Shown: one piece after another, positions 6,301-15,434 of the stretch
Position numbering within the stretch: the stretch's first letter is position 1
Layout of the letters: each line of letters starts with the position of its first letter
Origin: Gordonia westfalica
GTDB lineage: Bacteria > Actinomycetota > Actinomycetes > Mycobacteriales > Mycobacteriaceae
Reading direction: 5' to 3'
Length of the DNA: 15,739 nucleotides
Assembly: GCF_900105725.1 (NCBI RefSeq)
Contig: NZ_FNLM01000031.1
Coordinates: 1-15,739 of the forward strand
Position numbers and translations under genes: made by a program
The notes under the pieces: model-generated
The model's database searches: none
The model's input: only the letters and a program-made list of their open reading frames with translations
Told to the model about the DNA's origin: nothing

Positions 6301-8685
6301 GGAGCGTCAGGCATACATCAATGTGCAGACTCGTGGTCTCAACCTCGGCGACACTACCCGAGTGGCCAGGTGTGGCGCGGTCCGGTCTGGCGAACAATGC
6401 TGACGGCTCGGTTCGCCGCTACGCACAGGGCGGTATTCGGGATCTCGAGCAGTATGCGAATGGGAAGTTGCCGAACCAGGCGGTCATCGAGAAGGCGCGC
6501 CCGAACACTCTGGTGCAGTGGGCTGAACCTGAGACTGGTGGTGAGGCGTTCATTCCTCTGGCCCCGGGGAAGCGGTCCAGGTCGACGAGCATTCTCGCGA
6601 CAGTCGCGGACATGTTTGGTTACCAGCTCATTCGGATGGGAATGTGCCGAACAGCCTTTCGGGGTTGCTGGGTGCTATCGCTGGTGGTGGTGTCAAGCGT
6701 TTGGCGCAGGCTGCTGGCGTTGATGGTGTTCGCCGGTTCGCTGACGGCGGCATTCTGCGTCGCCTCGCTGAGGGTGAGGGTGCGTCCGGCCCGCTGACGG
6801 GCTCCCCGTATGTGTGGGGTGGCGTGAACTGGGGCGACTGCTCTGGTGCCATGAGTGCGTTCGCCGTAAGGCTGCCGGTTTGGACCCGTTCGGTGGGCGT
6901 TTCACCACTGCCACGATGGGTGCGCAGATTCAGCAGATGGGTGGCCAGTTGGGTCGCGGGTCGTCTGGGATATGCGGTTCGGCTGGTACAACGGCGGCGC
7001 CGGGGGTGGCATACTGCCGGCACTCTCCCGGATGGGACGAACGTTGAGATGGGCGGCCAGAACGGTGGCGGCATGCTGGGCGGCTCTGTGGGGGCTGATG
7101 ATCCGCAGTTTTCTGAGCATGCGTTCATCAAGGTTGATCCGTCGTGGACTGATCCGGGTTCTGATTCGGTGGTTGGGTGCAGCGTCCGGATGGGACGTGG
7201 GTGCAGACCGGCCCGGGCGGATACGACGCCACAGGCGGTTCAGGCACCTCGGGCAGTAGCACTGGGGATAAGAGCATTTCGGGCCGCCTCGGTGCCGTGG
7301 CGAACACGTTCGTGTCCGAGCAGATCGCGGACATGCTCAAGGTGTTCTCCATCAACGACACCCCCGGCATCCTGGCGCCCTCGCTGAATACGAGAACTCG
7401 CAGCAGCAATCGGTTCGGGGACGAAGGTGTCGCCGGAGGAGCGTGAGCGGGCGAAGGCCGAGTATGACGCGGCGAAGGACTCCCTCAAGTCCGACTATGA
7501 GAACGCGAAGCTGACTCGGAAGCAGGACTACGACCGCAAGAAGCAAGATCTCGAGAACCAGTTCACGCTCAAGAAGATCGATCGCGCCACCTACGAACGT
7601 CAGCTGAACGATCTCAAGCACAAGTTTGAGAACGACGAGCTGGCGAAGAAGCAGGAGTACGACTCCCGTGTGGCGGAGGCCAAGTCGAAGTATGACTCTG
7701 CGACGGGCAAGACACCGAAGCCGGGTGAGGCGGGGTCTGATCCGTCGCTGCTCTGGGGTTGAAGCAGAAGTACGAGGACGAGAAGCTCGCACGGAAGCAG
7801 CAGTACGACCAGGAGAAGGCTGCCCGTAAGGAACGGTACGAGGCCGATAAGAAGGCTCTGCAGGCGCAGAAGCTCGACAAGGATCTGAACAAGCGACGTT
7901 CGGATGAGTTGAAGGCCCAGTACGACTCGGATATGGCGGGGATGAAGGCCGCTATGAGTCGGCGGAGTTGGCGAAGAAGCAGGAGTTTGAGCGTTCTGCC
8001 CAGTCGGCTCCGTCGGTGGGTGCCCGCCCGGGTGTGACTGATCCGGGGACGGTGAAGCCTCGTCCTGGCGAAGACCTCGGCGGCACGGCTGCTGGTGGTG
8101 CGCCGACGGGGAATGCGATCAAGGACGCGTTCCGGTCCGGTTTGCGTGAGGCGTGGCGTCAGGGTCCTCCGTGGGAGCCACCGACTGGATCATCAACAAA
8201 GAGTCCAGCTGGAATCCGACCGCCACAAATCCGTCGTCGGGGGCGTTCGGTCTGCCCCAGTTCTTGGGATCGACGAAGGACCAGTATCTGCCGGATTCGT
8301 CACCCGATCCGCGGGTGCAGGGCGAAGCCTATGACCGATATGTGGGTGACCGTTACGGCGACCCGCTGAAGGCGAAGGATCACCACGTCAACGCCGGCTG
8401 GTACGAGCGGGGTGGTGTCATCCACGAGGGTGCGAACATCATGCTCAACGGGCTGGGGCACAAGGAAACTGCGCTGCCGTTCGATCCGCGGGATCTGAAA
8501 GCCTCACTCGACCGTGGCGGGGCGGCCCGGCTGTCCTCGTTGAGAAGCTGGACCAACTCATCTCCGTGATCTCCGCAATGGACGGCGGGACAACGAACGT
8601 CACCCTGCGAGACGAACGCGCCTACTACGAGCGGGAACGCCGCCAGCAGCGGGCACGGCACAAGGCTATGAGCGGAGGCCGCTAG
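3324..8685 (+). CDS. Tail tape measure protein with NlpC/P60-like and transglycosylase-like domains
   Basis: The protein sets tail length and probably helps the DNA cross the cell wall. The GTG at 3324 follows AGGGGG by seven bases. Residues 1-820 are one unbroken frame with a TP901-type tape measure core (QRGVPIYDLIAKSIGKTTAE) and hydrophobic stretches near residues 387-402 and 490-510. Sixteen frame changes follow between 5785 and 8545; fifteen are single missing bases, and one near 6355 is an extra base or two missing. Repaired length is about 1791 residues. Near residue 1170, YVWGGVNWGDCSGAMSAFA with a restored GGGHTAGTLPDGTNVEMGG resembles an NlpC/P60 cysteine peptidase (Cys about 6839, His about 7010). 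Charged coiled coil follows (7430-8000), then INKESSWNPTATN and SGAFGLPQFLG, a transglycosylase-like motif with Glu at 8201-8203. The end is basic. At roughly 0.15 nm per residue, a tail near 270 nm is predicted. Confidence 0.9.
7508..7991 (+). repeat. Degenerate KQ-Y-D coiled-coil repeats within the tape measure protein
   Basis: Four copies of one nonapeptide occur in the Lys/Glu-rich segment: KLTRKQDYD (7508-7534), ELAKKQEYD (7637-7663), KLARKQQYD (7783-7809) and ELAKKQEFE (7965-7991), spaced 129, 146 and 182 bases apart. The stretches between are also helical and charged (for example YDRKKQDLENQF). The segment probably forms an extended coiled coil between the peptidase and transglycosylase domains. 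The unequal spacing suggests old duplications that have since diverged. Confidence 0.6.
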
Positions 8686-9608
8686 ATGGGGATGCAGATC
8701 ACCCTTATCGGTACGTCGGGGATGCGGTGGCCTGTCCACGGCATCGAACGGCATGCCGGCCTCACCCTCAGTGAGGGTGGGGTGGAAGGTCTCATCGATT
8801 CTCCCGTGGAAACGCAGTGGGTGGAGGACACGGAGATGGGTGTCGTGTTCGGTGGGGTGCGGTATCTGCCCGCGACATGACCCTCGGTTTCTATGTGTCG
8901 GATGCGTTGTCGGATGAGACGGAGATCGGGCGTCTTGAGTCTGATTTCCGTATGGATTTCGCAGCCCAGCCGGATGAGTGGGATGCCAACTTTCAGCACA
9001 CTCAGGTTGAGGTGGGGTCGATCTGTCGGGTGAGCGTCGTTTGACGATGCAGCTTCGGGAAGCTCCCGAGTTGAAGACCCAGCGTGACCCGTACACGCAG
9101 CAGTTTTATGACATCACGTATGAGTTGCGGGCGCCGATGCCGTTGTGGGATTCCGGCAAAGAGGTGACGGTGTTTGAGGGTTCGGGGACGTCGGGTCGGG
9201 GACGATTCTGGTGTCGAATCCGACGGACACTCCGTTGCGGCAGACGTGGGTGTTGACGCGCGGGAAGTGGACGTTGCCTGATCCGTCGTGGCGTGGCAAG
9301 CGGGGGCAGCGCGCCCCGTCAGGTCCGTACGCGGCGCGGACGGTCGCCCTACCCGAGATCACATCGAGCGATCAGGGTGTGCGGATCACCCGGGAACGCC
9401 GCAAGCTGCATGCGATGACGTTCACCGGCTCCAACTTCCTCGGCGGATGAACGGGCAGTGGATCATTCACGACATCCCCCCATACACGCCGCCCACCTTG
9501 TTGCCGATCTCCTACACCAACGCCCCTGCGGGTGGTGCCCGGGCTGAGCTGCATCAGCCGCGTCTGTGGACTCGCCCTGTCGGACTTGAGATGCCGGGAC
9601 TGTCATGA
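8686..9608 (+). CDS. Minor tail protein (distal-tail type)
   Basis: The ATG at 8686 directly follows the tape measure stop (TAGATG). The product begins MGMQITLIGTSGMRWPVHGI and, after single-base repairs near 8873, 9022, 9195 and 9447, includes MTLGFYVSDALSDETEIG, LTMQLREAPELKTQRDPYTQ, GTILVSNPTDTPLRQTWVLT and a Pro-rich end, PRLWTRPVGLEMPGLS. The repaired length is 308 residues. Position right after the tape measure, and a beta-rich sequence with a central galectin-like stretch (normalised tail tip proteins carry such folds), suit a baseplate hub or Dit-like role at the tail tip. Family assignment is by context and overall appearance, not by a diagnostic motif. The stop overlaps the start of the next gene (ATGA at 9605), so the two are translationally coupled. 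Confidence 0.65.
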
Positions 9609-11304
9609 CTGCACCTGTAATCGACTACGACACCCTGACGCTTCAGGAGAAGTGTGAAGCGATCTGGGAGGTTACGGCGGCGGAGGAACGCCGTCTGGCG
9701 AAGATGCAACGCACCCAGCCGGGGTGTTCATTTTCGACGGCCACCAACGGCTACAGCACCTCCTATTGGAGGTTGCTGACCTGGCGGTGGAGGACAAGGA
9801 AAACGACACCGGCTCCATCACCCTGTCGATCCCATTCGAGCATCCGGTGGCGCAGTGGATGAACGACGACATCGGCCGCATCAAGCGTGGTGAGGGCGAG
9901 TTCTTCCACATCGATGTGGAACACAACGGTATCCGTGTCACGGGCCGCTATGACGAGAAGACGTGAAGAAGGATGGGATGGGGCAGCGGATGCTGCACGT
10001 CACATTCCTCACCGACTACGAAAACCTGAAGTGGATCGACGTCTGGTCGAATCCGTTCCTGCCCGCCATCTTCCAGTTCCCCCGCATCTTCCTGTTGGCC
10101 GGACCCTCCATCTGGGTGCTGAAAACAGCGCTCCTGCTGCAGCTGTGGCGCATCAACTCGAGTATCTGGCAAATCCCAGACGACCCATGAACCCCTCCAC
10201 CTGGTTGGACGGTTGGACATGTCGAACTGGGACATCGTCATCAAACCCACCACCTTCCTCCAAGACATGGCCGCCGGCACAACGTGGTCGCTGTTCATGT
10301 CCAGTGGGGGAAGTGGCATGACCGGGCAGAGATGATCCTGAAGGACGCCGAACTGTCCGTGGTCACCCGCCGCTACCGCAAAGGCGACCCGAACCATGGC
10401 CAGGAGCTTTCCTCACCGGAATCAAGGACGGAGCCTTGGTCGTCGACATCGTCGACAAATCCGGCCACATGGAAGGCGCAGCCAACGGCGGCACCATCTT
10501 CGACGGCTTCACCCGCACCATCCGCCAACTGATCGGCGACTTCATCGAAGACGCCGAAACCGAGCTGACGGGGGCACCCACCTGGCCGTCAAAGTTCTAC
10601 CAAGACATGTTCGGCACCCCCAAAGGCTTCCCGTTCGTCCACTTCCCCGCAGACTCCGGCATCGAAACCGAATTCACCACAACACCATCCAAGGGCGTCA
10701 TCATCAACGCCGGCGGACAATCAGCCCCCGGAGTGAACGAACTCATCAGCGCTGGCATCCAGACGGTCGGCGACCTCGTCACATCCAACCTGAATATCGG
10801 CGGCTACGGAATTGGCGCGCAAGGTGGCGCCATCGATGCGGTGTTGAAGCCGTTTTATACGGACACGGTGTTGGCGTGGATTTCGGTGAAGTTGCCTCAT
10901 CGGATTGCGCAGTCCGGGTCGTCGCATTACAAGGAGTATCACCTTGACCTGCCGGGGAAGGCGTACACGCTGTCGTCGGTGATGGCGATTCGTGCGGGGA
11001 TTGTGGCGACGGCGCGGAAGAAGAACGCCAAGGTGAAGGTGACGGCGTTGACTCCGTATGTGGTGGGTTGGCCTGGGTATGGCCACCTCTACAAGGGTGA
11101 TCGTGGTTCGTTTGAGGTGGCTGGTGATACGCGCCGTGAGATTCATGTTGAGCGGGTGATGTCGGCGAAGTTGGAGTGGTCGGCGGATCATTTTGCGCAG
11201 TGGAACTCGAGTTTGGTCCGCGTGAGGATGAGGACCCGATGACTCGTTTGATGCGTGAGATTGCTGGTTTGGCGACTGCTGCGTCGGAGCTCGGCCTGTT
11301 CTAA
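9605..11304 (+). CDS. Minor tail protein, ReqiPepy6 Gp37-like
   Basis: The start overlaps the upstream stop by four bases (ATGA). The sequence MTAPVIDYDTLTLQEKCEAI leads, after repairs near 9720 and 9964, to LHVTFLTDYENLKWIDVW and FPRIFLLAGPSIWVLKTA, segments I recognise as characteristic of the siphovirus ReqiPepy6 Gp37-like family of tail-tip proteins. Further repairs near 10186, 10215, 10302, 10405 and 11213 join the rest, which includes GTPKGFPFVHFPADSGIETE and DLVTSNLNIGGYGIGAQGGA and ends TAASELGLF at the TAA 11302-11304. Length is 568 residues. The protein probably forms the tail-tip hub to which receptor-binding parts attach. The exact role is unproven. The homing endonuclease begins only 34 bases after the stop, so its insertion left this reading frame whole. 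Confidence 0.75.
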
Positions 11305-11325
11305 CGGAAACTTTCGGATAGCAGG

Positions 11326-11334
11326 TTATCCTGT
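11326..11334 (+). promoter_or_regulatory. Promoter-like box for a leaderless homing endonuclease mRNA
   Basis: TTATCCTGT is followed by four bases (TGGG) and the GTG at 11339. TATCCT fits TANNNT, and the expected transcription start would fall at or next to the GTG. It is the same nine-base box at the same spacing as before the minus-strand lipoprotein (2410-2418). No clear -35 and no good Shine-Dalgarno sequence is present. Confidence 0.42.
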
Positions 11335-11338
11335 TGGG

Positions 11339-13038
11339 GTGGCGAATAAGCGAGCACCACTAGCCCCAGAGCATGTAGCCGAATGGCGGATCGATCTCAA
11401 CGACGGGAGAGGGCACCTCGAGGTGCCGGCCAGCCAGTCGGGGTGGTGGGAGTGCCGTTCCTGCGGGAATCTGTGGCAGGAGTCGCAGTCGTCTCGGCGG
11501 TTGCGGAAGTGGTGCCGCAAGTGTGCTGGTAAGCAGGGCGCTGAGGTTAACCGCGGCAACGCGGCCACGGCATCCCGGATCGCTGTCCACCTGCAAGGTG
11601 AGTGGATCGACGAGAAGCCGCACACTTCGGTGTCGGCGAAGTCGAACTACAAAGCAGCGTGGCGGTGTGGAACGTGTGGGCATGAGTGGCGGGCGACGGT
11701 GAAGAACCGGAGCAACGGCTCAGGATGCCCACGGTGTTACCGGCTCTCAGATAAGACCGGTGCGGCGTCCGCACGGTCACGGGCCGCTGCCAAGTCAGAT
11801 CCACTATCGGACTATCCGATCGCCGCCTGGTGGTCAGATCGCAACCCGCACACCCCGGAGGGAGTGAGCCGCGGCTCCGCGGAACCGGCATGGTGGAACT
11901 GCTCCACCTGCGGGACGGAGTTCTCGCGAACGCCGAAAGGAATCCGGGGCGAGGCGGTGCAATGCGAGGCTTGCTCGTACACACACCGCGGCACCAGCTA
12001 TGCAGCGAACGCAGCAACCGCCAATCCGCTCAGCGAGGAGCTACGCGGACAGCTCGTGGACCCCGCCCTTGGTGTCACGTCGGCGGGGTCGAACACGAAG
12101 TTGCAGTGGGTGTGCGCTGACGGGCACATGTGGTGGGCTGCACCGAAGGACCGAGGGCGGGGCAACGGGTGTCCCGCTTGTGCGAAGCACATTTCTCGAG
12201 CCGAAATCGAGGTCGCCGACTTTGTGCGGACGCTCACCGGCGACGTGGTCACCAGCACGCGGTCGGTGATCGCACCCAACGAACTCGACATCTACATCCC
12301 GTCGAAGAACATCGCGGTCGAGTTCAACGGCCTGTACTGGCATTCGGAGGACGCCGGGAAGGACCGCCACTACCACCAGCGGAAGTGGCAGCGGTGCGCC
12401 GACAAGGGCATCCAGATGGTGACTGTGTGGGAAGACGACTGGCGTGACCGCCGGACATCTGCCAACGCATGATCGCCCGCAAGCTGGGCGTGTCTCAGGA
12501 ACGCCGGCTGAATGCGCGCAGTCTCACCGTGACCGCGGTAGATCGGGTGGAGGTCCGCGACTTCCTCGAGGCCAACCACATTCAGGGTGCGACCGCAATG
12601 AGTGAAGCGTTCGGTTTGCGCGATGGTGGCGAGTTGGTCGCGGTGATGTGCATGAAGTGGCGCACCAAGACTGAGGTGGAGTTGGTGCGGTTCGCCACCT
12701 CGGTGATCGTGCGGGGTGGGCATTCGCGGCTGCTGAAGCACGCTGTCGCTGCGATGCAACCACAACGGGTGGTGACATTCGCCGACCACGCCGTCTCTGA
12801 CGGAGGCCTGTACGAGCAGTGCGGTTTCATCAAAGATGGCGAGCTGCGACCGGATTACACCTACTACTTCCGTGGCGAACGGGTGCACAAGTTCCTGTTC
12901 CGCCTGAAGCGGTTCCGCAACGACCCAAACCTGTTGTGGGACGAGTCGTGGACCGAGCAGCAGGCCGCGGCGGAGAACAAGATCCCGCGGATCTGGGATT
13001 ACGGAAAGACCCGTTACGTACTAGACATTCCCGGGTAG
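11339..13038 (+). CDS. Zinc-ribbon/Vsr-like (EDxHD) homing endonuclease
   Basis: Predicted selfish site-specific endonuclease, 566 residues after one repair near 12455. Four zinc ribbons come first: WECRSCGNLW with WCRKCAG, WRCGTCGHEW with GCPRCY, WNCSTCGTEF with QCEACSY, and WVCADGHMWW with GCPACAKH; these probably bind DNA. A Vsr/Hef-like nuclease follows: NELDIYIPSKNIAVEFNGLY (Asp about residue 317), WHSE, H and K in YHQRKWQRC, and GIQMVTVWEDDW. The C-terminal domain has FLEANHIQGATAMSEAFGLR, VTFADHAVSDGGLYEQCGF and IPRIWDYGKTRYVL, the kind of domain that accompanies such nucleases in other phages. GTG 11339 is chosen because longer in-phase starts would overlap the Gp37-like gene. It separates that gene from its expected neighbour at 13066. 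Confidence 0.82.
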
Positions 13039-13045
13039 GGCTTGG

Positions 13046-13061
13046 CCCCCCGGAGAGGGGG
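13046..13061 (+). promoter_or_regulatory. Hairpin presenting the Shine-Dalgarno of the DUF2744-like gene
   Basis: CCCCC (13046-13050) can pair with GGGGG (13057-13061) around a loop CGGAGA that holds the GGAG ribosome site, five bases before the GTG at 13066. Folding could modulate translation or, because it begins eight bases after the homing endonuclease stop, couple it to upstream translation. The structure is small and may be incidental. Confidence 0.35.
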
Positions 13062-13065
13062 CACA

Positions 13066-13542
13066 GTGTCTTTCAAGCAGTGGGCTGACATGTCCGATGA
13101 GGAACGTGAAGCCGAAGCGCAGGCGGTGTCGGTGTTGTTTATCGGCCTGCCTGGTGTGGTGGGTGCCCCGCTGGTGATGGGACCCGACTATTGGGTGGAT
13201 GTTGCCCGCCATCTGGTGGAGTGCGGTGTCCGGCTGGTGGCGGATTCGATCAAGCACTATGAACCGGGGGACAGCTTGGAGGCGTCGAAGGCTGCGGGGA
13301 AGTGGTGTTACGACTCGCATGAGCCGGATGAAACGTATGAGCAGCGGATCGCCCGGCTGGCTGATGAGGAGCATCAGAACTATCTGGCGAAGGTGGAGGA
13401 GATGAAGGCCCGCCAGGCGAATACGCAGGAGCGGGTGGTGCAGGCAGAGGCTGTGGCGTTCGCCGCGGAGGTGAAGCGCCGCAAGGCGGATGGAACGTTC
13501 GACGGTTCCCCGCACGCCGGCATCAACCCCGAAGCTCTCTAA
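13066..13542 (+). CDS. DUF2744-like phage protein of the minor tail region
   Basis: A 158-residue soluble protein of unknown function with an unbroken frame. The GTG at 13066 is preferred over TTG 13042 because GGAG lies five bases away and because SFKQWADMSDEEREAEAQAV is the natural family N-terminus. The core FIGLPGVVGAPLVMGPDYWV and the following ARHLVECGVRLVADSIKHYE resemble the phage DUF2744 family, which sits after the minor tail genes in Rhodococcus and mycobacterial phages. The C-terminal 60 residues are charged and helical (KVEEMKARQANTQERVVQAE). There are no membrane segments. It may be a tail-tip or assembly factor; the family call is from memory of its pattern and should be tested by profile search. 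Confidence 0.6.
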   Translation: MSFKQWADMSDEEREAEAQAVSVLFIGLPGVVGAPLVMGPDYWVDVARHLVECGVRLVADSIKHYEPGDSLEASKAAGKWCYDSHEPDETYEQRIARLADEEHQNYLAKVEEMKARQANTQERVVQAEAVAFAAEVKRRKADGTFDGSPHAGINPEAL

Positions 13543-13564
13543 CCCAACAGAACTTTTCACCCTG

Positions 13565-13591
13565 CACCCGTTCGGGTGTGGGGATTCACCC
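13565..13591 (+). promoter_or_regulatory. Alternative hairpins before the endolysin gene
   Basis: GGGTG (13574-13578) can pair either with CACCC upstream (13565-13569) or with CACCC downstream (13587-13591). The two hairpins exclude each other. They lie in the 68-base gap before the endolysin, whose AGGAGG (13600-13605) remains unpaired in both. They could be a weak terminator or an mRNA switch; there is no U-run. Confidence 0.3.
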
Positions 13592-13610
13592 ATGCCCACA
13601 GGAGGCAATT

Positions 13611-14709
13611 ATGGCTGATCCCGTTTGGCTTCCCGACGTGCTGCGCGCCGAGGGCCTGAAGGTTGACATCTATCCCGGCGCGTTCGAACGCGGGCACGGC
13701 GACTTCGGCACTATCTGGGGTCCGTTCATGCACCACACCGGCTCGTTCGGCGAGACGCCGCGGGTATCGCGCAGCACTCGTCTCTCGGGCTCGCGTCGCA
13801 ACTCCACCTCGCGCCGAACGGTGTTGTCACGCTGTGCGGCGTCGGCGTCGCATGGCACGCGGGCACCGGCTCGTGGCCGGGCATCCCCGCGAACAACGGC
13901 AACGCCGTGACGATCGGCATCGAGGCCGCACACAACGGCACCGCGGCATGGTCGGAGGCCCAGTACGGCGCATACCTGAAGGTCGTCCGGGCCATCAACA
14001 AGCGCCTCGGCAACCCGTGGAACAAGGTCGTCGCGCACAAGGAGTACGGCGCGATCCAGGGCAAGTGGGACCCCGGGAACCTCGACATGAAGCTGTTCCG
14101 TCAGCGGCTCCTCCAGGCACCGGATAAGCCGCTCGTGGTCATGAACATGATCGAGCTCGAGGCCAAGGAGAATCCGTGGGTCGGCGTCCGTAAGGCGAAG
14201 CCCGGCGCCGGGGTGAGCGCAAGGTCGGCCGCGACGGTAAGGGCCGGTTCGTCGAGTACGAGAACGCGCACATCTACTTTCACCCGGCGACCGGCGCGCA
14301 CGCCATCCCGCACGGCGGCCTGTTCGAGGCGTACGCCGAGCGCAAGTGGGAGACCGGCGAACTCGGCTTCCCGGTGCGCGACTTCACCAAGCTCGCCGAC
14401 GGCGCAGTCATGGCGTTCCAGGGTGGCGTGCTCTACCGCAAGGACGGCAAGGACCACCACGTCGTGAAGGGCGTCATCGGCCAGCGCTGGGCGCTCGAGG
14501 GCTACGAGAAGGGCCCGCTCGGCTGGCCGACGTCGGACGAGATCTCGAACGGCACGGGCGGCAAGCGTCAGGCGTTCGAGCACGGCGTCCTCGAGTGGGA
14601 CCCCTCAGGCGCGGTGAAGAAGATCGGCGACGCCGCGAAGGATCTCACTCTCGTCAACGCGGCCGGCATCCCGCTGGCCGTCGAAGCAGTCGACCTCATC
14701 GCGGCCTGA
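13611..14709 (+). CDS. Endolysin: amidase (Amidase_2/PGRP type) with LGFP repeats
   Basis: The enzyme cleaves the bond between N-acetylmuramic acid and the peptide stem of peptidoglycan at the end of infection. The ATG at 13611 follows AGGAGG. After single-base repairs near 13757 and 14211 it is 366 residues. The catalytic domain has HH at about residues 41-42 (GPFMHHTGSFGE), CGVGVAWHAGTGSW, VTIGIEAAHNG, then VAHKEYG and GKWDPGN, which match the zinc His, His, Asp pattern of Amidase_2 enzymes. The C-terminal part contains LGFP-type repeats (RKWETGELGFPVRD, YEKGPLGWPTSDE, QAFEHGVLEWDP), found in Corynebacteriales wall proteins and thought to anchor them to the cell wall. There is no signal peptide, so the neighbouring holin should release it. 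A mycolyl esterase (LysB) is not visible in this window. Confidence 0.88.
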
Positions 14710-14736
14710 GCCGCACCCACAGAAGGAGTTCTCGTC

Positions 14737-15138
14737 ATGTCTGTACCCACCCCTCGTCTTGTCCTCGGCCGCGAGCCCGCCGCCTGGACCTCCCTCGTCT
14801 CAGCCATCCTGGTTCTGCTGACCACGTTCGGGTTCAACATCCCCACCGAGACTCAGGGCGTGTTCATGGCCGCGGTCAACGCGGTGCTCGGTCTGCTCGT
14901 GGTGATCTCGGTGAAGGAGAGCGTGTACCCGGCGCTCGTCGCGGTCGTTCAGACCGCGGTGCCGCTGGTCGTTGCGTTCGGCTTGAACCTCAGCGAGCAG
15001 CAACAGGGCGCCATCCTCGCGGTCTCCACGATTGCTCTCGGATTCCTGTTCACCCGCCCGCAGGTCACACCGAAGGTGTTGGCAGGTATTGAGCTTCCCG
15101 CTGACGGCGTCGAGCGCGAAGTCAACCTCGGCCGATGA
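14737..15138 (+). CDS. Holin candidate with four transmembrane segments
   Basis: The ATG at 14737 follows GAAGGAG by eight bases, and the frame is unbroken for 133 residues. Four hydrophobic helices are visible: residues 17-34 (WTSLVSAILVLLTTFGF), 42-58 (VFMAAVNAVLGLLVVIS), 66-83 (ALVAVVQTAVPLVVAFGL) and 90-104 (GAILAVSTIALGFLF). Helices 1-2 and 3-4 look like two similar halves, each ending near a Glu- or Gln-rich turn, suggesting an internal duplication. Its place just after the endolysin and its size fit a holin, which forms membrane lesions at a set time. A different small membrane protein is possible. The stop overlaps the next start (ATGA). Confidence 0.72.
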   Translation: MSVPTPRLVLGREPAAWTSLVSAILVLLTTFGFNIPTETQGVFMAAVNAVLGLLVVISVKESVYPALVAVVQTAVPLVVAFGLNLSEQQQGAILAVSTIALGFLFTRPQVTPKVLAGIELPADGVEREVNLGR

Positions 15139-15434
15139 CCGTGACCTCGAGCGCCAGCGCTTGGATGAACCCCGCCGCGCTGAGTGACATCGGCGTGGTG
15201 GGGGTCGTCGTCGGCATGGCGCTCGTGCTCGGTATCGCCTTCGCCCGTGGCTGGATCGTATGGGGATCGGAGATCTCGATCTACAAGACCGCGGCCGAGC
15301 GCGACGCCAAGACCATCGCCGACCTCCTCGAGACCAACGCGCGCAACGCGCAGACGATGGCCGAGTGGAATGTCGCCGGCCAGCTCATCGCGAGCCAGTC
15401 GAAGGCACTGCGAGAGAGCTTGGAGTCCAACTGA
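15135..15434 (+). CDS. Small single-TM protein of the lysis module
   Basis: This 99-residue protein starts at an ATG overlapping the holin stop, so it is translationally coupled. A short exposed N-terminus leads to one hydrophobic helix (residues 17-35, VGVVVGMALVLGIAFARGW), followed by an Ala/Glu/Lys-rich helix (TAAERDAKTIADLLETNARN) likely to be a cytoplasmic coiled coil. This topology is common in second holins or holin antagonists of actinophages. No family is assigned beyond that. Confidence 0.6.
   Translation: MTVTSSASAWMNPAALSDIGVVGVVVGMALVLGIAFARGWIVWGSEISIYKTAAERDAKTIADLLETNARNAQTMAEWNVAGQLIASQSKALRESLESN

Noticed and set aside
5785..8545. The broken tape measure region as a set of small separate genes or a pseudogene
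   Set aside because: Fragments lack ribosome sites, join end to end with one base each, and rebuild known domains with their catalytic residues. The one-sided error pattern argues against decay.
11255..11338. An upstream in-phase start for the homing endonuclease
   Set aside because: It would overlap the end of the Gp37-like gene and adds Arg/Leu-rich residues from that gene's other frame. The GTG at 11339 fits the promoter-like box.
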